Origin: Janibacter cremeus
GTDB lineage: Bacteria; Actinomycetota; Actinomycetes; Actinomycetales; Dermatophilaceae
Reading direction: 5' to 3'
Length of the DNA: 64,000 bases
NCBI RefSeq assembly: GCF_029395675.1
Contig: NZ_CP115184.1
Span: forward strand, 806,001 to 870,000
Shown: positions 9,035 through 17,765 of the stretch, one piece after another
How positions within the stretch are numbered: the stretch's first letter is position 1
Layout of the letters: the number at the start of each line of letters is the position of its first letter
Made by a program: the position numbers and the translations under genes
The notes under the pieces: model-generated
The model's database searches: none
Told to the model about the DNA's origin: nothing
Seen by the model: only the letters and a program-made list of their open reading frames with translations

Positions 9035-10260
9035 TCAGGGCACCTCCGGTTGCAGGGATGGTGTGGGCGTGGCTCGCGCCACGCCGGCACGATGGACGTG
9101 GAAGAGGGTGATCCCGAGCAGCAGGAGTCCCAGACTCGTCACCGCGAGGCGGCCGAGAGACGTGGCCGCGACGGGAACGAAGACGCTCGCCAGGACGGCG
9201 TTGAGCAGGAGCATGGCGAAGGTCGAGACCGACGCCGCCGTCCCTCGGGCCTGCGGTACCGCATCGAGCAGGGCCAGCTGGTAGACGGGCAGCGAGATGC
9301 CGGTCCCGAAGGCGATGGCGGTTGGGCCCACGACCGCCCGGGGCAGGCTCGCCGCTTCCGGACCGAAGGCGAAGACCATGCCGGTCACGGCGCCGGTGAT
9401 GGCGACGCACTGCCCTGCTGTGATGAGCCGGTGGCCGTCGAACCGGCTGGCCAGACGGGCGTTGGTGAAGGAGCCCAGGACCATCCCGCCGACCATCGGG
9501 ACGAAGAAGACCCAGAAGTCCTGCGGTCCCTTGCCCAGGAGCGAGACCACGAAGATCGGTGCCGCGGCGATGTAGAGGAACTGCCCGGGGAGGAGAAGGC
9601 CTGGGCCGCGGAGAGCACTTGCAAGTTGCGTTGGCGGCTGACGTCCGCGACGTTGCTCAGGATGGAGCGCACGTGCAGGGGAGTGCGCTCCTCGCGCGGA
9701 TGGCTCTCCGGTAGCAGGACGAGCACGGCGATGGCGATCGTCGCGCCGAAGACGGCCAGGAACCAGAAGATCAGGGGCCACGGCCCGAGCAGCAGCAGCC
9801 ACCCGCCGATGATCGGGGCGATCGCCGGACCGAGGGCGAAGATCATGGCGACGACGCTCATCAGCTGCTGGGCCCGGGGGCCCTCGAAGAGGTCACGGAC
9901 AACCGTGCGGGAGACGATCGTCCCGACCCCCGCTGACATCCCCTGCAGCACCCGGAAGACGAGGAGCACCTCCAGAGACGCCGAGAGCGCGCAACCGATG
10001 GACGCGAGGGCGTAGACCGCGGCACCGGTGACCATCACCGGCTTGCGGCCCACAGCATCACTGATCGGCCCGTGGAAGAGACTCATGGCCGCGAAGGAAG
10101 CCAGATAGGCACTCACGACCAGTTGCATCGCGGCGTCGGAGACCCGGAACAGCTCACCCATGGCCGCGAACGCCGGGAAGGGTGTGTCGATGGAGAAGGG
10201 CCCGAAGATGCCCAGCAGCGCCAGGAGGAGCGTCGTCAGGGCCAGCGAGGCAGGTCGCAC
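9035..10260 (-). pseudogene. Bcr/CflA-type MFS multidrug transporter, frameshifted
   Basis: Two overlapping minus-strand frames each hold half of a 12-helix drug:H+ antiporter. The N-terminal part starts at GTG 10260 (ASLALTTLLLALLGIF), carries the motif-A loop GPISDAVGRKPVMV and MSAGVGTIVSRTVVRDLFEG, and reads to VLSAAQAF near 9597. The C-terminal part resumes one frame over at LLPGQFLYIAAAPIFVV and runs to the TGA at 9035. Together they match the family without overlap, so a single-base change has occurred at about 9585-9600 (GGGGAGGAGAAGG on the + strand). The 1226-nt total is one base short of whole codons, consistent with a 1-nt deletion. It could be a real mutation, a sequencing error, or (less likely) programmed frameshifting. 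Confidence 0.8.
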
Positions 10261-10265
10261 GGCGC

Positions 10266-10303
10266 GGCGTGGGCCCCGGAGGAACTCCTCCGGGGCCCAC
10301 GCC
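10266..10303 (-). terminator. Strong terminator after qcrB
   Basis: A perfect 17-bp stem has arms 10266-10282 and 10287-10303 with an AACT tetraloop. It begins 16 nt after the qcrB stop codon at 10320. It separates the qcr operon from the MFS transporter gene, which starts at 10260. Confidence 0.85.
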
Positions 10304-10319
10304 GTTCGCCGACCGGGGG

Positions 10320-12032
10320 TCAGCGGGAGGTGACCTTGTCGTGCTCGCCCGATTCGATCCGCTCGTGGTCGTGGTCGTGGTGCGCCGCCTCGAGCTCCGC
10401 CGGGGTGACCGGCTCGACGGCCCCGCCGAAGTAGAAGTCGTGCAACTTGGCGCGCAACTTGTTCTTGCGTGCACCCTTCTTGTTCTCCACGCCGTTCTCG
10501 TCGACGGTCGGCTCTAGCTGCAGCGGGGGAGTGCCCTCGTGCTGGACGAGCGTCCACCGCGTGTACGGGTCGAGCGGCTCGTGGACCTCGTGGAACTCGC
10601 CGTCGGCGCTGCGCTCGATCCGACCCGTCTCGCGACCGTGGAGGACGAGGTCGCGGTCGTGCCGCTGGAGGCTCAGGCACAGGCGCCGCGTCGCCCAGAA
10701 CGCAATGACCGGGCCGACGAAGGTCAGCACGCGCAGTGCCCACGTGATGTCATTGATCGACATCCCGAACTGGATCGCCATGATGTCGTTGCTCGTGGCG
10801 AACATGAGCACACCGTAGAGCGTCAGTGCAGCCATGCCCAAGCCGGTGCGCGTCGGAGCGTTGCGCGGGCGGTCGAGCAGGTGGTGCTCGCGCTTGTCGC
10901 CGGTGACCCAGGCCTCGATGAACGGGTAGGCGATCATTCCTGCGTAGAAGGCCGGGATGACGAGCAGGGCACCGATGATGACCGGCCACGCCCACGTGAA
11001 CCCGAAGGTCTCGAACTCGAGGAAACCGGGCAGGAGCCGGAGGGCACCATCGGGGAAGGCCATGTACCAGTCCGGCTGGGTACCCGCGGTCGTCGCATTC
11101 GGCTCGTAGGGACCGTGGACCCAGACGGCGTTGATCTGCACCAGCGACGAGATGAGTGCGATCCCGCCGAAGACGATGAAGAAGAAGCCTCCGGCCTTCG
11201 CCGCGTACACCGGCATGACGGGGAAGCCCACGACGTTGTCATTCGTCTTGCCCGGGCCGGGGTACTGGGTGTGTTTCTGCAGCGCCACGAGGACGATGTG
11301 CACCGTGAAGAGTCCGATGAGCAGTGCCGGCAGCAGCAGGATGTGGACCGAGTACAGTCGCGGAATGATGTCCATGCCCGGGAAGGTGCCACCGAACAGC
11401 GCATAGCTGAGATAACTGCCGATGACCGGCGCGGCCACCATGAAGCCCTGGGCGACGCGCAGGCCCGTACCAGAGAGTAGGTCGTCCGGGAGCGAATAAC
11501 CCGCGAAGCCCTCAACGAGCGCGAGGAGGGACAGGATGCAGCCGATGACCCAGTTGATCTCGCGCGGCTTGCGGAAGGCGCCGGTGAAGAACACGCGGAG
11601 CATGTGCACCGACAACGCGACGATGAACAGCAGCGCGGACCAGTGGTGGATCTGGCGGATGAGCAGCCCGCCCTTGATGTCGAACGAGATGTCCAAGGTC
11701 GAGGCGTAGGCGCGGGACATCTCCACGCCCTGCAGTGGGACGTAACTGCCCTCGTAGGTGGTGTGGGCCATCGACGGGTCGAACCAGAAGGTCAGGAATA
11801 CCCCGGTGAGCATGCACACGATCATCGAGTACATTGCGATCTCGCCGAGCATGAAGGACCAGTGGTCGGGAAAGACCTTCTTCATCAGGTAGCCGACGCC
11901 CTTGGCGGCGCCCGTCCGGTCATCGATCCAGCCGGCGACGCCGCCGACCTTCTTCATACCAGCGGACGTGGGCGTCGCAGCCGGTGCGTCACCAGAACGC
12001 AGGCCGTCGGCGGGACGAGCATTGGCGGCCAT
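10320..12032 (-). CDS. qcrB: Cytochrome bc1 complex cytochrome b subunit
   Basis: The 570-residue membrane subunit of the menaquinol:cytochrome c reductase holds the two b haems and the quinone sites. Visible features are the helix-B histidine region IRQIHHWSALLF, the second His pair near HILLLPALLIGLFTVHIV, the Qo-site motif region GPYEPNATT/QPDWYM, and the long C-terminal extension after about residue 420 that is typical of actinobacterial QcrB. ATG at 12032 lies 2 nt after the qcrA stop. A longer in-frame reading runs back into qcrA and is rejected. QcrB is the target of Q203-type inhibitors in mycobacteria. Confidence 0.96.
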   Translation of the reverse strand: MAANARPADGLRSGDAPAATPTSAGMKKVGGVAGWIDDRTGAAKGVGYLMKKVFPDHWSFMLGEIAMYSMIVCMLTGVFLTFWFDPSMAHTTYEGSYVPLQGVEMSRAYASTLDISFDIKGGLLIRQIHHWSALLFIVALSVHMLRVFFTGAFRKPREINWVIGCILSLLALVEGFAGYSLPDDLLSGTGLRVAQGFMVAAPVIGSYLSYALFGGTFPGMDIIPRLYSVHILLLPALLIGLFTVHIVLVALQKHTQYPGPGKTNDNVVGFPVMPVYAAKAGGFFFIVFGGIALISSLVQINAVWVHGPYEPNATTAGTQPDWYMAFPDGALRLLPGFLEFETFGFTWAWPVIIGALLVIPAFYAGMIAYPFIEAWVTGDKREHHLLDRPRNAPTRTGLGMAALTLYGVLMFATSNDIMAIQFGMSINDITWALRVLTFVGPVIAFWATRRLCLSLQRHDRDLVLHGRETGRIERSADGEFHEVHEPLDPYTRWTLVQHEGTPPLQLEPTVDENGVENKKGARKNKLRAKLHDFYFGGAVEPVTPAELEAAHHDHDHERIESGEHDKVTSR

Positions 12033-12034
12033 GA

Positions 12035-13144
12035 TCAACCACGCTCCCAGAAGCTCGGGCCGACCGGTTCCTGGAAGGGCTGGTCGGCGATCAGGTAACC
12101 CTCGCTGTCGACGGTGATCTTCAGCTGTGGCATTGGACGTCCTGCGGGCCCGAAGACGACCTCGCAGTCGTTGGTGACATCGAATGTGGACTGGTGGCAC
12201 GGGCAGAGCAGGTGGTGTGTCGTCTGCTCGTACAGGCCGACGGGGCAGCCGACATGGGTGCAGATCTTGGAGTAGGCCACGATGCCCTCGTACCCCCATG
12301 CGCGGGCCTTGCGTCCCTGCTCGGTCTCCTGGAAGTCCTTGGGGTCCAGGCGCATGAGCAGGACCGACGAATAACTCATCTTGTTGAGTTTGTCCTCACT
12401 GTCCAGCAGACCTTCGGGCTGAATGTGGAAAACCGACCCGATAGTGACGTCCGCGGGCTTGATCGGCGTGTTCTCCGGGTCCCGCATCAGGCGCAGCTGG
12501 TTGGATCGGCCGTTTTCGCTCTTGTCCCAGAAGGTGACCGAGAGATCGTTGCGCGGCAACGGACCCAGCGATCCGACGATTTGCACGAGCAGCGGCAGGG
12601 CGAAGAGGCCCATCGCGCCACCGAAGGTCGCTTTGAGCAGCGGACGACGCGTCAACTGGGAGGACTCGCCGCCCTCCACCATCGTGGCGACGAAGTCCTG
12701 GCGGGCCTCGTCCTTCGAGCGCAGCGGGTGACGCATCTCGACGACCTCGGTGTCGGGCATGAGGGTCTTGGCCCAGTGGACCGCACCCAGTCCGATACCC
12801 AGCAGGCTCAGTGAAAGGCCGAGACCCAGCAGGAGGTTCGACAGGCGCATCTCGTTGGTGATCGGTACCCAGACCTGGGTTCCGGTGTCGACGAGCAGGT
12901 AGGCGACGATGAACAGCACCGTGCCGAGGATCGACACGAGGAAGAGCAGCGCCACCTGGCGCTCAGCGCGCTTCGCGGCCCGCTCGTCCAGGTCTGCGTT
13001 GCGCAGGACGTGCGGCGGGAGGCCGGGGTTGGCGAACTGCTCCGGGACACCACCGGTGCCCTGCACGTGGCCCTGGTCGAGGCGCACGGGCTCGGAGCCG
13101 CCGGGCTCCTCCGGCTGCGCTCCCGTCGGGGTGTGCTCACTCAT
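12035..13144 (-). CDS. qcrA: Cytochrome bc1 complex Rieske iron-sulfur subunit
   Basis: The 369-residue Rieske subunit moves electrons from menaquinol to cytochrome c1. A hydrophilic N-terminal tail of about 75 residues (MSEHTPTGAQPEEPGG) precedes three membrane helices, as in other actinobacteria. The 2Fe-2S domain carries CTHVGC and CPCHQS, giving the Cys-His pairs plus the disulfide cysteines. ATG at 13144 starts 40 nt after the qcrC stop. It lies between qcrC and qcrB in the ctaE-qcrCAB order conserved in actinobacteria. As an Fe-S protein it is a plausible client of the HesB-type carrier at 804. Confidence 0.95.
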   Translation of the reverse strand: MSEHTPTGAQPEEPGGSEPVRLDQGHVQGTGGVPEQFANPGLPPHVLRNADLDERAAKRAERQVALLFLVSILGTVLFIVAYLLVDTGTQVWVPITNEMRLSNLLLGLGLSLSLLGIGLGAVHWAKTLMPDTEVVEMRHPLRSKDEARQDFVATMVEGGESSQLTRRPLLKATFGGAMGLFALPLLVQIVGSLGPLPRNDLSVTFWDKSENGRSNQLRLMRDPENTPIKPADVTIGSVFHIQPEGLLDSEDKLNKMSYSSVLLMRLDPKDFQETEQGRKARAWGYEGIVAYSKICTHVGCPVGLYEQTTHHLLCPCHQSTFDVTNDCEVVFGPAGRPMPQLKITVDSEGYLIADQPFQEPVGPSFWERG

Positions 13145-13184
13145 CTGTCGTGGGTCCTGTCTGTGTGGCGTGTTGTCAGGTGGG

Positions 13185-13967
13185 TCAGGCGGACTTCTGG
13201 CCGAGCCAGACTGCAGCTGCGACGAGCATGCCGAGCCCGATGGTCCAGACGAAGAGGCCCTCGGGGACGGGACCGTAACCACCGAGGCCGTTGCCGCCGG
13301 GGTTGCCGGCCTCCTCCATGGCTTCGATGTAGGCGATCACGTCGCGCTTGTCCTCGGGGTCGAGGTTGGCGTCGTTGAAGACCGGCATGCTCTGCGGGCC
13401 GGTGACCATCGCCTCGTAAATGTACTTGCCGGAGACGCCCGTGACGGGCGGTGCGTCCTTGCCGCGGGTGAGGGCACCGCCGGCGCCGGCACTGGAGTGG
13501 CACATGGCGCAGTTGACGCGGAAGATCTCGCCGCCCCTGCCCGGGTCGCCCTTTGAGCCGTCCGTGTACTTCTCCGGGGGAACGGCCGGGCCGGCTCCGA
13601 GGGTGGCCACGTAGGCGCCGACGTCGGCGATCTCCTCGTCGGAGAACTTCACGCGGATGTTGCCTGGGGCCTGCACGTCAGGAGCGGCCATGGGCATGCG
13701 GCCGGTACCCATCTGGAAGTCGACGGAGGCGGCACCGACGCCCGCCAGGCTCGGACCGGCGCCCTCGACGCCCAGACCGTTGGCCCCGTGGCAGGTGGCA
13801 CAGTTGGCCGTGAAGAGCTTCTTGCCCTTCTCGACGCTGTCGGCGGCGGCCACGGTGGCCTGCGCGTCCTTCGGGGCCACGGCCGAGTAGGCCGTGCCGG
13901 TGACGAGCAGACCCAGCATGAGCAGCAGGGCGATCGCCGCGGGGTGACGGCGAGTGAGCTTCGGCAT
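13185..13967 (-). CDS. qcrC: Di-haem cytochrome c1 subunit
   Basis: The 260-residue protein is exported and anchored at both ends: an N-terminal signal or anchor helix (about residues 8-30) and a C-terminal helix (about 233-255). Two haem c sites are visible, CATCH (C56, C59, H60) and CAMCH (C153, C156, H157). This fused di-haem c1 replaces a separate cytochrome c and passes electrons straight to CuA of CtaC in the bcc-aa3 supercomplex. ATG at 13967 gives the expected signal peptide. It follows ctaE by 41 nt. Confidence 0.95.
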   Translation of the reverse strand: MPKLTRRHPAAIALLLMLGLLVTGTAYSAVAPKDAQATVAAADSVEKGKKLFTANCATCHGANGLGVEGAGPSLAGVGAASVDFQMGTGRMPMAAPDVQAPGNIRVKFSDEEIADVGAYVATLGAGPAVPPEKYTDGSKGDPGRGGEIFRVNCAMCHSSAGAGGALTRGKDAPPVTGVSGKYIYEAMVTGPQSMPVFNDANLDPEDKRDVIAYIEAMEEAGNPGGNGLGGYGPVPEGLFVWTIGLGMLVAAAVWLGQKSA

Positions 13968-14008
13968 GGAGTGTCCTGTCGTGCGGTGTCGTCGGGAGGG
14001 CATCTGCA

Positions 14009-14671
14009 TCATCCGAGGAGGTAGATGGCTGCGAAGAGGGCGATCCACACGACGTCGACGAAGTGCCAGTAGTAGGAGGTGACGATGGCACCGGTCTGCT
14101 GCGAGTGGCTGTAGTTACGGGTGGTGTAGGTGCGGCCGATGATCAGGAGGAAGGCGATGAGCCCGCCGGTGACGTGGATGCCGTGCAGGCCGGTGGTCAG
14201 GTAGAAGACCGACGCCCACGAGTCGCTGGCGATGTTGACGCCCTCGGAGACGAGGGTGGCGTACTCGAGGATCTGGCCGGAGACGAAGACGGCCCCGAAG
14301 ATGTAGGTGAGGAAGTACCACTCGCGCATGCCCCAGCCGGCGACGTTGAGCAGTGACCCGGTGCGCGACTTCTGGCCGTGCTCGGCCCTGAGGACACCCA
14401 ACTGGCACCACACGGAGGAGATCACGAGGACCAGGGTGTTCGCGGCGGCGAACGGGACGTTCAGCAACTCGGTGTTCTGCTCCCACAGCTCGGGTCGCAT
14501 CGATCGGACCGTGAAGAAGATGGCGAACAGTCCGGCGAAGAACATCAGCTCGCTGGAGAGCCAGACTATCGTGCCGACCGAAGCCATGTTGGGTCGACTC
14601 ACCGGCCCCATGGAGGGGTCCGCGATCGGGTGCTTGGACGCGTCTGACGGCAGGGAGGTTGCAGTGGCCAC
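14009..14671 (-). CDS. ctaE: Cytochrome c oxidase subunit III
   Basis: The 220-residue, multi-helix subunit III of the aa3 oxidase includes VGTIVWLSSELMFFAGLFA, TGLHGIHVTGGLIAFLL and SYYWHFVDVVWIALFAAIYLLG, all family hallmarks. GTG at 14671 is chosen because a -10-like CATAAT (14684-14679, minus strand) ends 7 nt before it. The in-frame ATG at 14680 overlaps that hexamer and is the alternative. It heads the ctaE-qcrC-qcrA-qcrB operon and is divergent from the receiver-trpD transcript. Confidence 0.94.
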   Translation of the reverse strand: MATATSLPSDASKHPIADPSMGPVSRPNMASVGTIVWLSSELMFFAGLFAIFFTVRSMRPELWEQNTELLNVPFAAANTLVLVISSVWCQLGVLRAEHGQKSRTGSLLNVAGWGMREWYFLTYIFGAVFVSGQILEYATLVSEGVNIASDSWASVFYLTTGLHGIHVTGGLIAFLLIIGRTYTTRNYSHSQQTGAIVTSYYWHFVDVVWIALFAAIYLLG

Positions 14672-14759
14672 GCGCCCCATTATGTATCCCCTGTCCACCG
14701 AATGTGCGCCGCCCCCCTCCGCGAGTCCCGTCACGCCTGCGAACGCTAGGATCTGGGGC
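14672..14759. promoter_or_regulatory. Divergent promoter region, ctaE operon / receiver-trpD operon
   Basis: The 88-nt region holds two outward -10-like elements. CATAAT on the minus strand (14684-14679) ends 7 nt before the ctaE GTG, and TAGGAT on the plus strand (14747-14752) ends 7 nt before the ATG at 14760. Both fit leaderless transcription. No clear -35 elements were seen. Confidence 0.6.
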
Positions 14760-15224
14760 ATGACCGGTACCCCGCAGACGACTAGTTCCCGGCCCGCAGA
14801 GGGCGTCGGCCCGCACGCCACGGAGGTCACTTCGACCGCCGTCCGGCTGCTGCTGTACAGCGACAACATCACCACCCGTGATGCGGTCCGTGCAGCCGTG
14901 GGCCGGCGCCCCGCCCGCGACGTCGAGGTGAAGTCCTGGCTGGAGTGCGCCACGGCACCCGCCGTCGTCTCGGCCGTGGAGGCGGGCGGGCTCGACCTGC
15001 TCATCCTCGACGGGGAGGCCGCGAAGGTCGGTGGGCTCGGTCTGTGCCGACAGCTGAAGCTCGAGGTCTACAACTGCCCGCCCGTGCTGGTCCTCACCGG
15101 ACGCCCGCAGGACGGGTGGTTGGCGACGTGGTCGATGGCCGAGGGGTCGGTTCCGCACCCCCTGGACCCGATCGTCGTCGCGGACGCGGTGGCGGACCTG
15201 GCCCGGGGCGTGGCCCGCCGATGA
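14760..15224 (+). CDS. Degenerate response-regulator receiver-like protein
   Basis: The 154-residue protein has a receiver-like fold after a variable 30-residue N-terminus. The acidic pocket is reduced (LLLYSDN), a phosphoacceptor-like Asp sits in LLILDGEAA, a Thr follows in VLVLTGRPQD, but the conserved Lys position reads VPHPLDP, with His in place of Lys. There is no output domain. TAGGAT 7 nt before the ATG suggests a leaderless transcript. Its stop overlaps the trpD start (ATGA), so it leads the trpD operon. It may be a phosphorylation-independent regulator. The specific role is unknown. Confidence 0.65.
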   Translation: MTGTPQTTSSRPAEGVGPHATEVTSTAVRLLLYSDNITTRDAVRAAVGRRPARDVEVKSWLECATAPAVVSAVEAGGLDLLILDGEAAKVGGLGLCRQLKLEVYNCPPVLVLTGRPQDGWLATWSMAEGSVPHPLDPIVVADAVADLARGVARR

Positions 15225-16282
15225 GCGGCGCGGCCACCCACACCTGGCCCCAGCTGCTCACCAGCCTCCTGTGCGGGCGCGACCTCAGCGCCGCCGAGAC
15301 CTCGTGGGCGATGGGTCAGGTCATGTCCGGTGACGCCGCACCCACCCAGATCGCCGGTTTCCTCGTCGCACTGCGGGCGAAGGGGGAGACCGTCACCGAG
15401 CTGCGTGCCCTGGCCGACGTCATGCTCGAGCACGCGCGGCCGATCTCGGTCGCGGGCCCGACGCTGGACATCGTCGGCACCGGCGGTGACATGGCCGGCA
15501 CGGTCAACATCTCGACGATGTCCTCCATCGCGATCGCCGCGACCGGGGTACGCGTGGTCAAGCACGGCAACCGCGCGGCCTCCTCGAAGTCCGGCTCGGC
15601 CGACGTCCTCGAGGCGCTCGGGGTCACCCTCTCCCTGCCGACGGAGGTCGTGGCGGAGGTCGCCGAGCGGGCCGGCATCACGTTCTGTTTCGCGCAGTCC
15701 TTCCACCCCTCCTTCCGGCACACCGCGATCCCGCGGCGTGACCTCGGGATCGGTACCGCACTCAACGTCCTCGGTCCGATGACCAACCCGGCCCGTCCGA
15801 CCTACTCGGTCGTGGGCGTGGCCGACGCGCGGGTCGCTCCGCTCATGGCCGGCGTCTTCGCCCAGCGGGGGACGGACGCCCTCGTCTTCCGCGGCGACGA
15901 CGGGCTCGACGAGCTCACGGTCGCCGACGGGTCGCACGTGTGGTGGGTGGCCAGCGGCGAGATCACCGAGGTGCACCTCACCCCCGAGCAGGTGGGCCTG
16001 GACCGCAGCCCCTTGGACTCGCTGCGCGGGGGCGACGCCGAGCAGAACGCAGAGGTCGCCCGGCGGCTCTTCGCCGGAGAGCGCGGACCCGTCCGCGACG
16101 CCGTGGTGCTCAACGCCGGGGCCGCGGTGGCCCTGGCGCAGGCCGGACCGGGGGCTCCCGCCGACCCGCTCGCCGCGATCCGCAGCGGCATGGACACGAT
16201 CGAGACGGTGCTCGACTCCGGGCGTGCCCAGGAGCAGCTCCAGCGCTGGGTCGACGCGACCCGGGACGTGGCAACCGCTTAG
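15221..16282 (+). CDS. trpD: Anthranilate phosphoribosyltransferase
   Basis: The 353-residue tryptophan-pathway enzyme joins anthranilate to PRPP. Signature elements are the PRPP loop VGTGGDMAGTVNIST (about residues 83-97), VKHGNRAASSKSGSADVLEALG with the KHGNR motif, the anthranilate-site segment QSFHPSFRH, and LGPMTNPA. ATG at 15221 overlaps the preceding stop codon. It matches Rv2192c. In M. tuberculosis the next gene is Rv2191, the DEDDh/UvrC-like nuclease; here the 8.4-kb metal island intervenes. No other trp genes are in the window. Confidence 0.96.
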   Translation: MSGAATHTWPQLLTSLLCGRDLSAAETSWAMGQVMSGDAAPTQIAGFLVALRAKGETVTELRALADVMLEHARPISVAGPTLDIVGTGGDMAGTVNISTMSSIAIAATGVRVVKHGNRAASSKSGSADVLEALGVTLSLPTEVVAEVAERAGITFCFAQSFHPSFRHTAIPRRDLGIGTALNVLGPMTNPARPTYSVVGVADARVAPLMAGVFAQRGTDALVFRGDDGLDELTVADGSHVWWVASGEITEVHLTPEQVGLDRSPLDSLRGGDAEQNAEVARRLFAGERGPVRDAVVLNAGAAVALAQAGPGAPADPLAAIRSGMDTIETVLDSGRAQEQLQRWVDATRDVATA

Positions 16283-16355
16283 GACGACGACCATTGGCAG
16301 AAAGCGTCAAGGATGGAATGACCTGCAACAGGCGGTGAGACGGTAGTTCGTGGAT

Positions 16356-17291
16356 TCATGCGTGTTGTGTGGCGTCGCATGTTCGGTCGCGCAGTGTGGT
16401 TGTTTCCAGCTGGATGGTGGCGTGGTCGAAGGAGACGGGGAAGTGTTCCTTCATGCAGGAGCGGATCTGCTTGAGGATCTGGGGTGCGTGCCCGGATTCG
16501 AAGCATTGGTCGTCGATGACGACGTGGGCGGAGATGACGGGCAGGTCCGTGCCGATGGTGGAGGCGTGCAGGTCGTGGACCTCCTTGACGTGGTCCAGCT
16601 CGAGGACGTGTGCTCGTACGACGTCGAGGTCGACGCCTTTGGGGGTGAACTCCATCAGGACGCGTGTGGTCTCGCGCAGCAGTTTGAGAGCGCGGGGCAG
16701 GATGAGGGCGGCGATTAACAGCGCGGCGAAAGTGTCCGCGCGCTGGAATCCGGTGGTGGAGATGACGATGGCCGCCACGATCACCCCGATGGAACCCAGG
16801 GCGTCGTTGAGAACCTCGAGGAAGGCGGCGCGCATGTTGAAGTTGGCCTCACGGCCGGAGGCCAGAACCAGCATGGCGGCGAGGTTCGCGACCAAACCGA
16901 TCACTCCGAAGACCAGCAGTTCCGCGCCCGGCACCTGGGTGGGCTCGAAGAGTCTGCGCACTCCTTCGACCGCGGCGTAGGTCCCGACCACCAGGAGCAG
17001 TGCGGCTTGCCCCAGTGCGGCGAGGACTTCGATGCGGGCGAATCCCCAGGTGCGCTTGCTGCTGGGTGGTCGCAGCATCATGGTGGAGGCCATGACGGCA
17101 ACCAGCAGACCGCTGGAGTCGGCCAAGGCGTGGGCAGTGTCTGTCAGCAGCGCCAGGCTGCCGGTGATGACGCTGCCCACTGCTTGGGCCACGACGATGA
17201 TGGTGGTGAGACCGAAGGCGACGAGCAGTCGGTTGCGCAGGGCGCGGCTCGGCTGTCCTGAGGTGTGTGCGTGGTTGTGGTCGGCGCCCAT
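16356..17291 (-). CDS. Cation diffusion facilitator (CDF) zinc/cadmium exporter
   Basis: The 311-residue inner-membrane antiporter should export divalent metal (Zn, Cd or Co) in exchange for protons. Features are a His-rich N-terminus (DHNHAH), six predicted helices, the TM2 metal site D51-TAHALAD58 (H54, D58) and a cytoplasmic C-terminal domain (about 210-295). In TM5 the usual HxxxD reads E159-VLN-D163, so Glu replaces His in the transport site, which could alter metal choice. Its ATG overlaps the stop of the upstream ArsR gene by one base (TAATG), so the two are translationally coupled and the exporter is probably under that repressor. Confidence 0.88.
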   Translation of the reverse strand: MGADHNHAHTSGQPSRALRNRLLVAFGLTTIIVVAQAVGSVITGSLALLTDTAHALADSSGLLVAVMASTMMLRPPSSKRTWGFARIEVLAALGQAALLLVVGTYAAVEGVRRLFEPTQVPGAELLVFGVIGLVANLAAMLVLASGREANFNMRAAFLEVLNDALGSIGVIVAAIVISTTGFQRADTFAALLIAALILPRALKLLRETTRVLMEFTPKGVDLDVVRAHVLELDHVKEVHDLHASTIGTDLPVISAHVVIDDQCFESGHAPQILKQIRSCMKEHFPVSFDHATIQLETTTLRDRTCDATQHA

Positions 17292-17668
17292 TACAAAGTC
17301 TCTGCAACCAAGTCGTCGTGGTCGCGGTGATCGCGCAGCGACAGCAGCACCCCGGATGCGCTGAGCAGAGCGTCGGCGTCCTCCAGCAGGGCCGCAAGCC
17401 GCACGGGATCAGCCAGCGAGAACCATGAGGCGCGACCCTCGGTGCGCAGGGTCACCAGACCGCAGTCACGCAGGCAGGCCAGGTGCTTGCTGACAGTGGA
17501 CTGAGCCAGGTGCATGTGGTCCACCAGGTCACGGACGCGGTGCTCGCCATTGGCGAGGTGCTCCAACAACGCCAGTCGCGTCGGCTCGGCCAAGGCGTGG
17601 AACAGTGCGGCACGGGCGCCGCGGTCTTCCATCCCGGCTGCTTCGTCAAGAGCACCGTTAATCGTCAT
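17291..17668 (-). CDS. ArsR/SmtB-family metal-sensing repressor
   Basis: The 125-residue winged-helix repressor has the family core ALAEPTRLALLEHLANGEHRVRDLVDHMHLAQSTVSKHLACLRDCGLV, followed by the wing. Candidate ligands are Cys residues in the recognition helix (HLACLRDCG) and the C-terminal His cluster LRDHRDHDD, typical of an alpha5 Zn site. It should release DNA when metal binds and so induce the CDF exporter downstream. TAGCAT (17680-17675, minus strand) ends 6 nt before the ATG, indicating a leaderless start. It is divergent from the cmtR-like operon. Confidence 0.88.
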   Translation of the reverse strand: MTINGALDEAAGMEDRGARAALFHALAEPTRLALLEHLANGEHRVRDLVDHMHLAQSTVSKHLACLRDCGLVTLRTEGRASWFSLADPVRLAALLEDADALLSASGVLLSLRDHRDHDDLVAETL

Positions 17669-17765
17669 ACAGCGATGCTAGCACCTGGTAGCGATGATAC
17701 CCACCTCCCGCGCAACCCGACCGGCCGGCGGCCAGATTGGTCAGCAGTCGATGTATAGTCACTGC
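17669..17765. promoter_or_regulatory. Divergent metal-regulated promoter region
   Basis: The 97-nt region between the two metal sensors carries leaderless-type -10 elements in both directions: TAGCAT on the minus strand (17680-17675) and TATAGT on the plus strand (17754-17759, 6 nt before the ATG at 17766). The direct repeat AGCGATG occurs at 17671-17677 and 17690-17696, overlapping the minus-strand -10, and is a candidate operator for the ArsR protein. Operator assignment is inference. Confidence 0.55.

Noticed and set aside
8652..9410. Extended minus-strand start for the small metallopeptidase, covering part of the MFS gene
   Set aside because: The ATG at 9032 has a GGAGGTG ribosome site and gives the family length; the extension is Arg-rich and overlaps the transporter frame.
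10320..12299. Extended start for qcrB running back into qcrA
   Set aside because: The extension is the out-of-frame shadow of the Rieske domain; ATG 12032 lies 2 nt after the qcrA stop.
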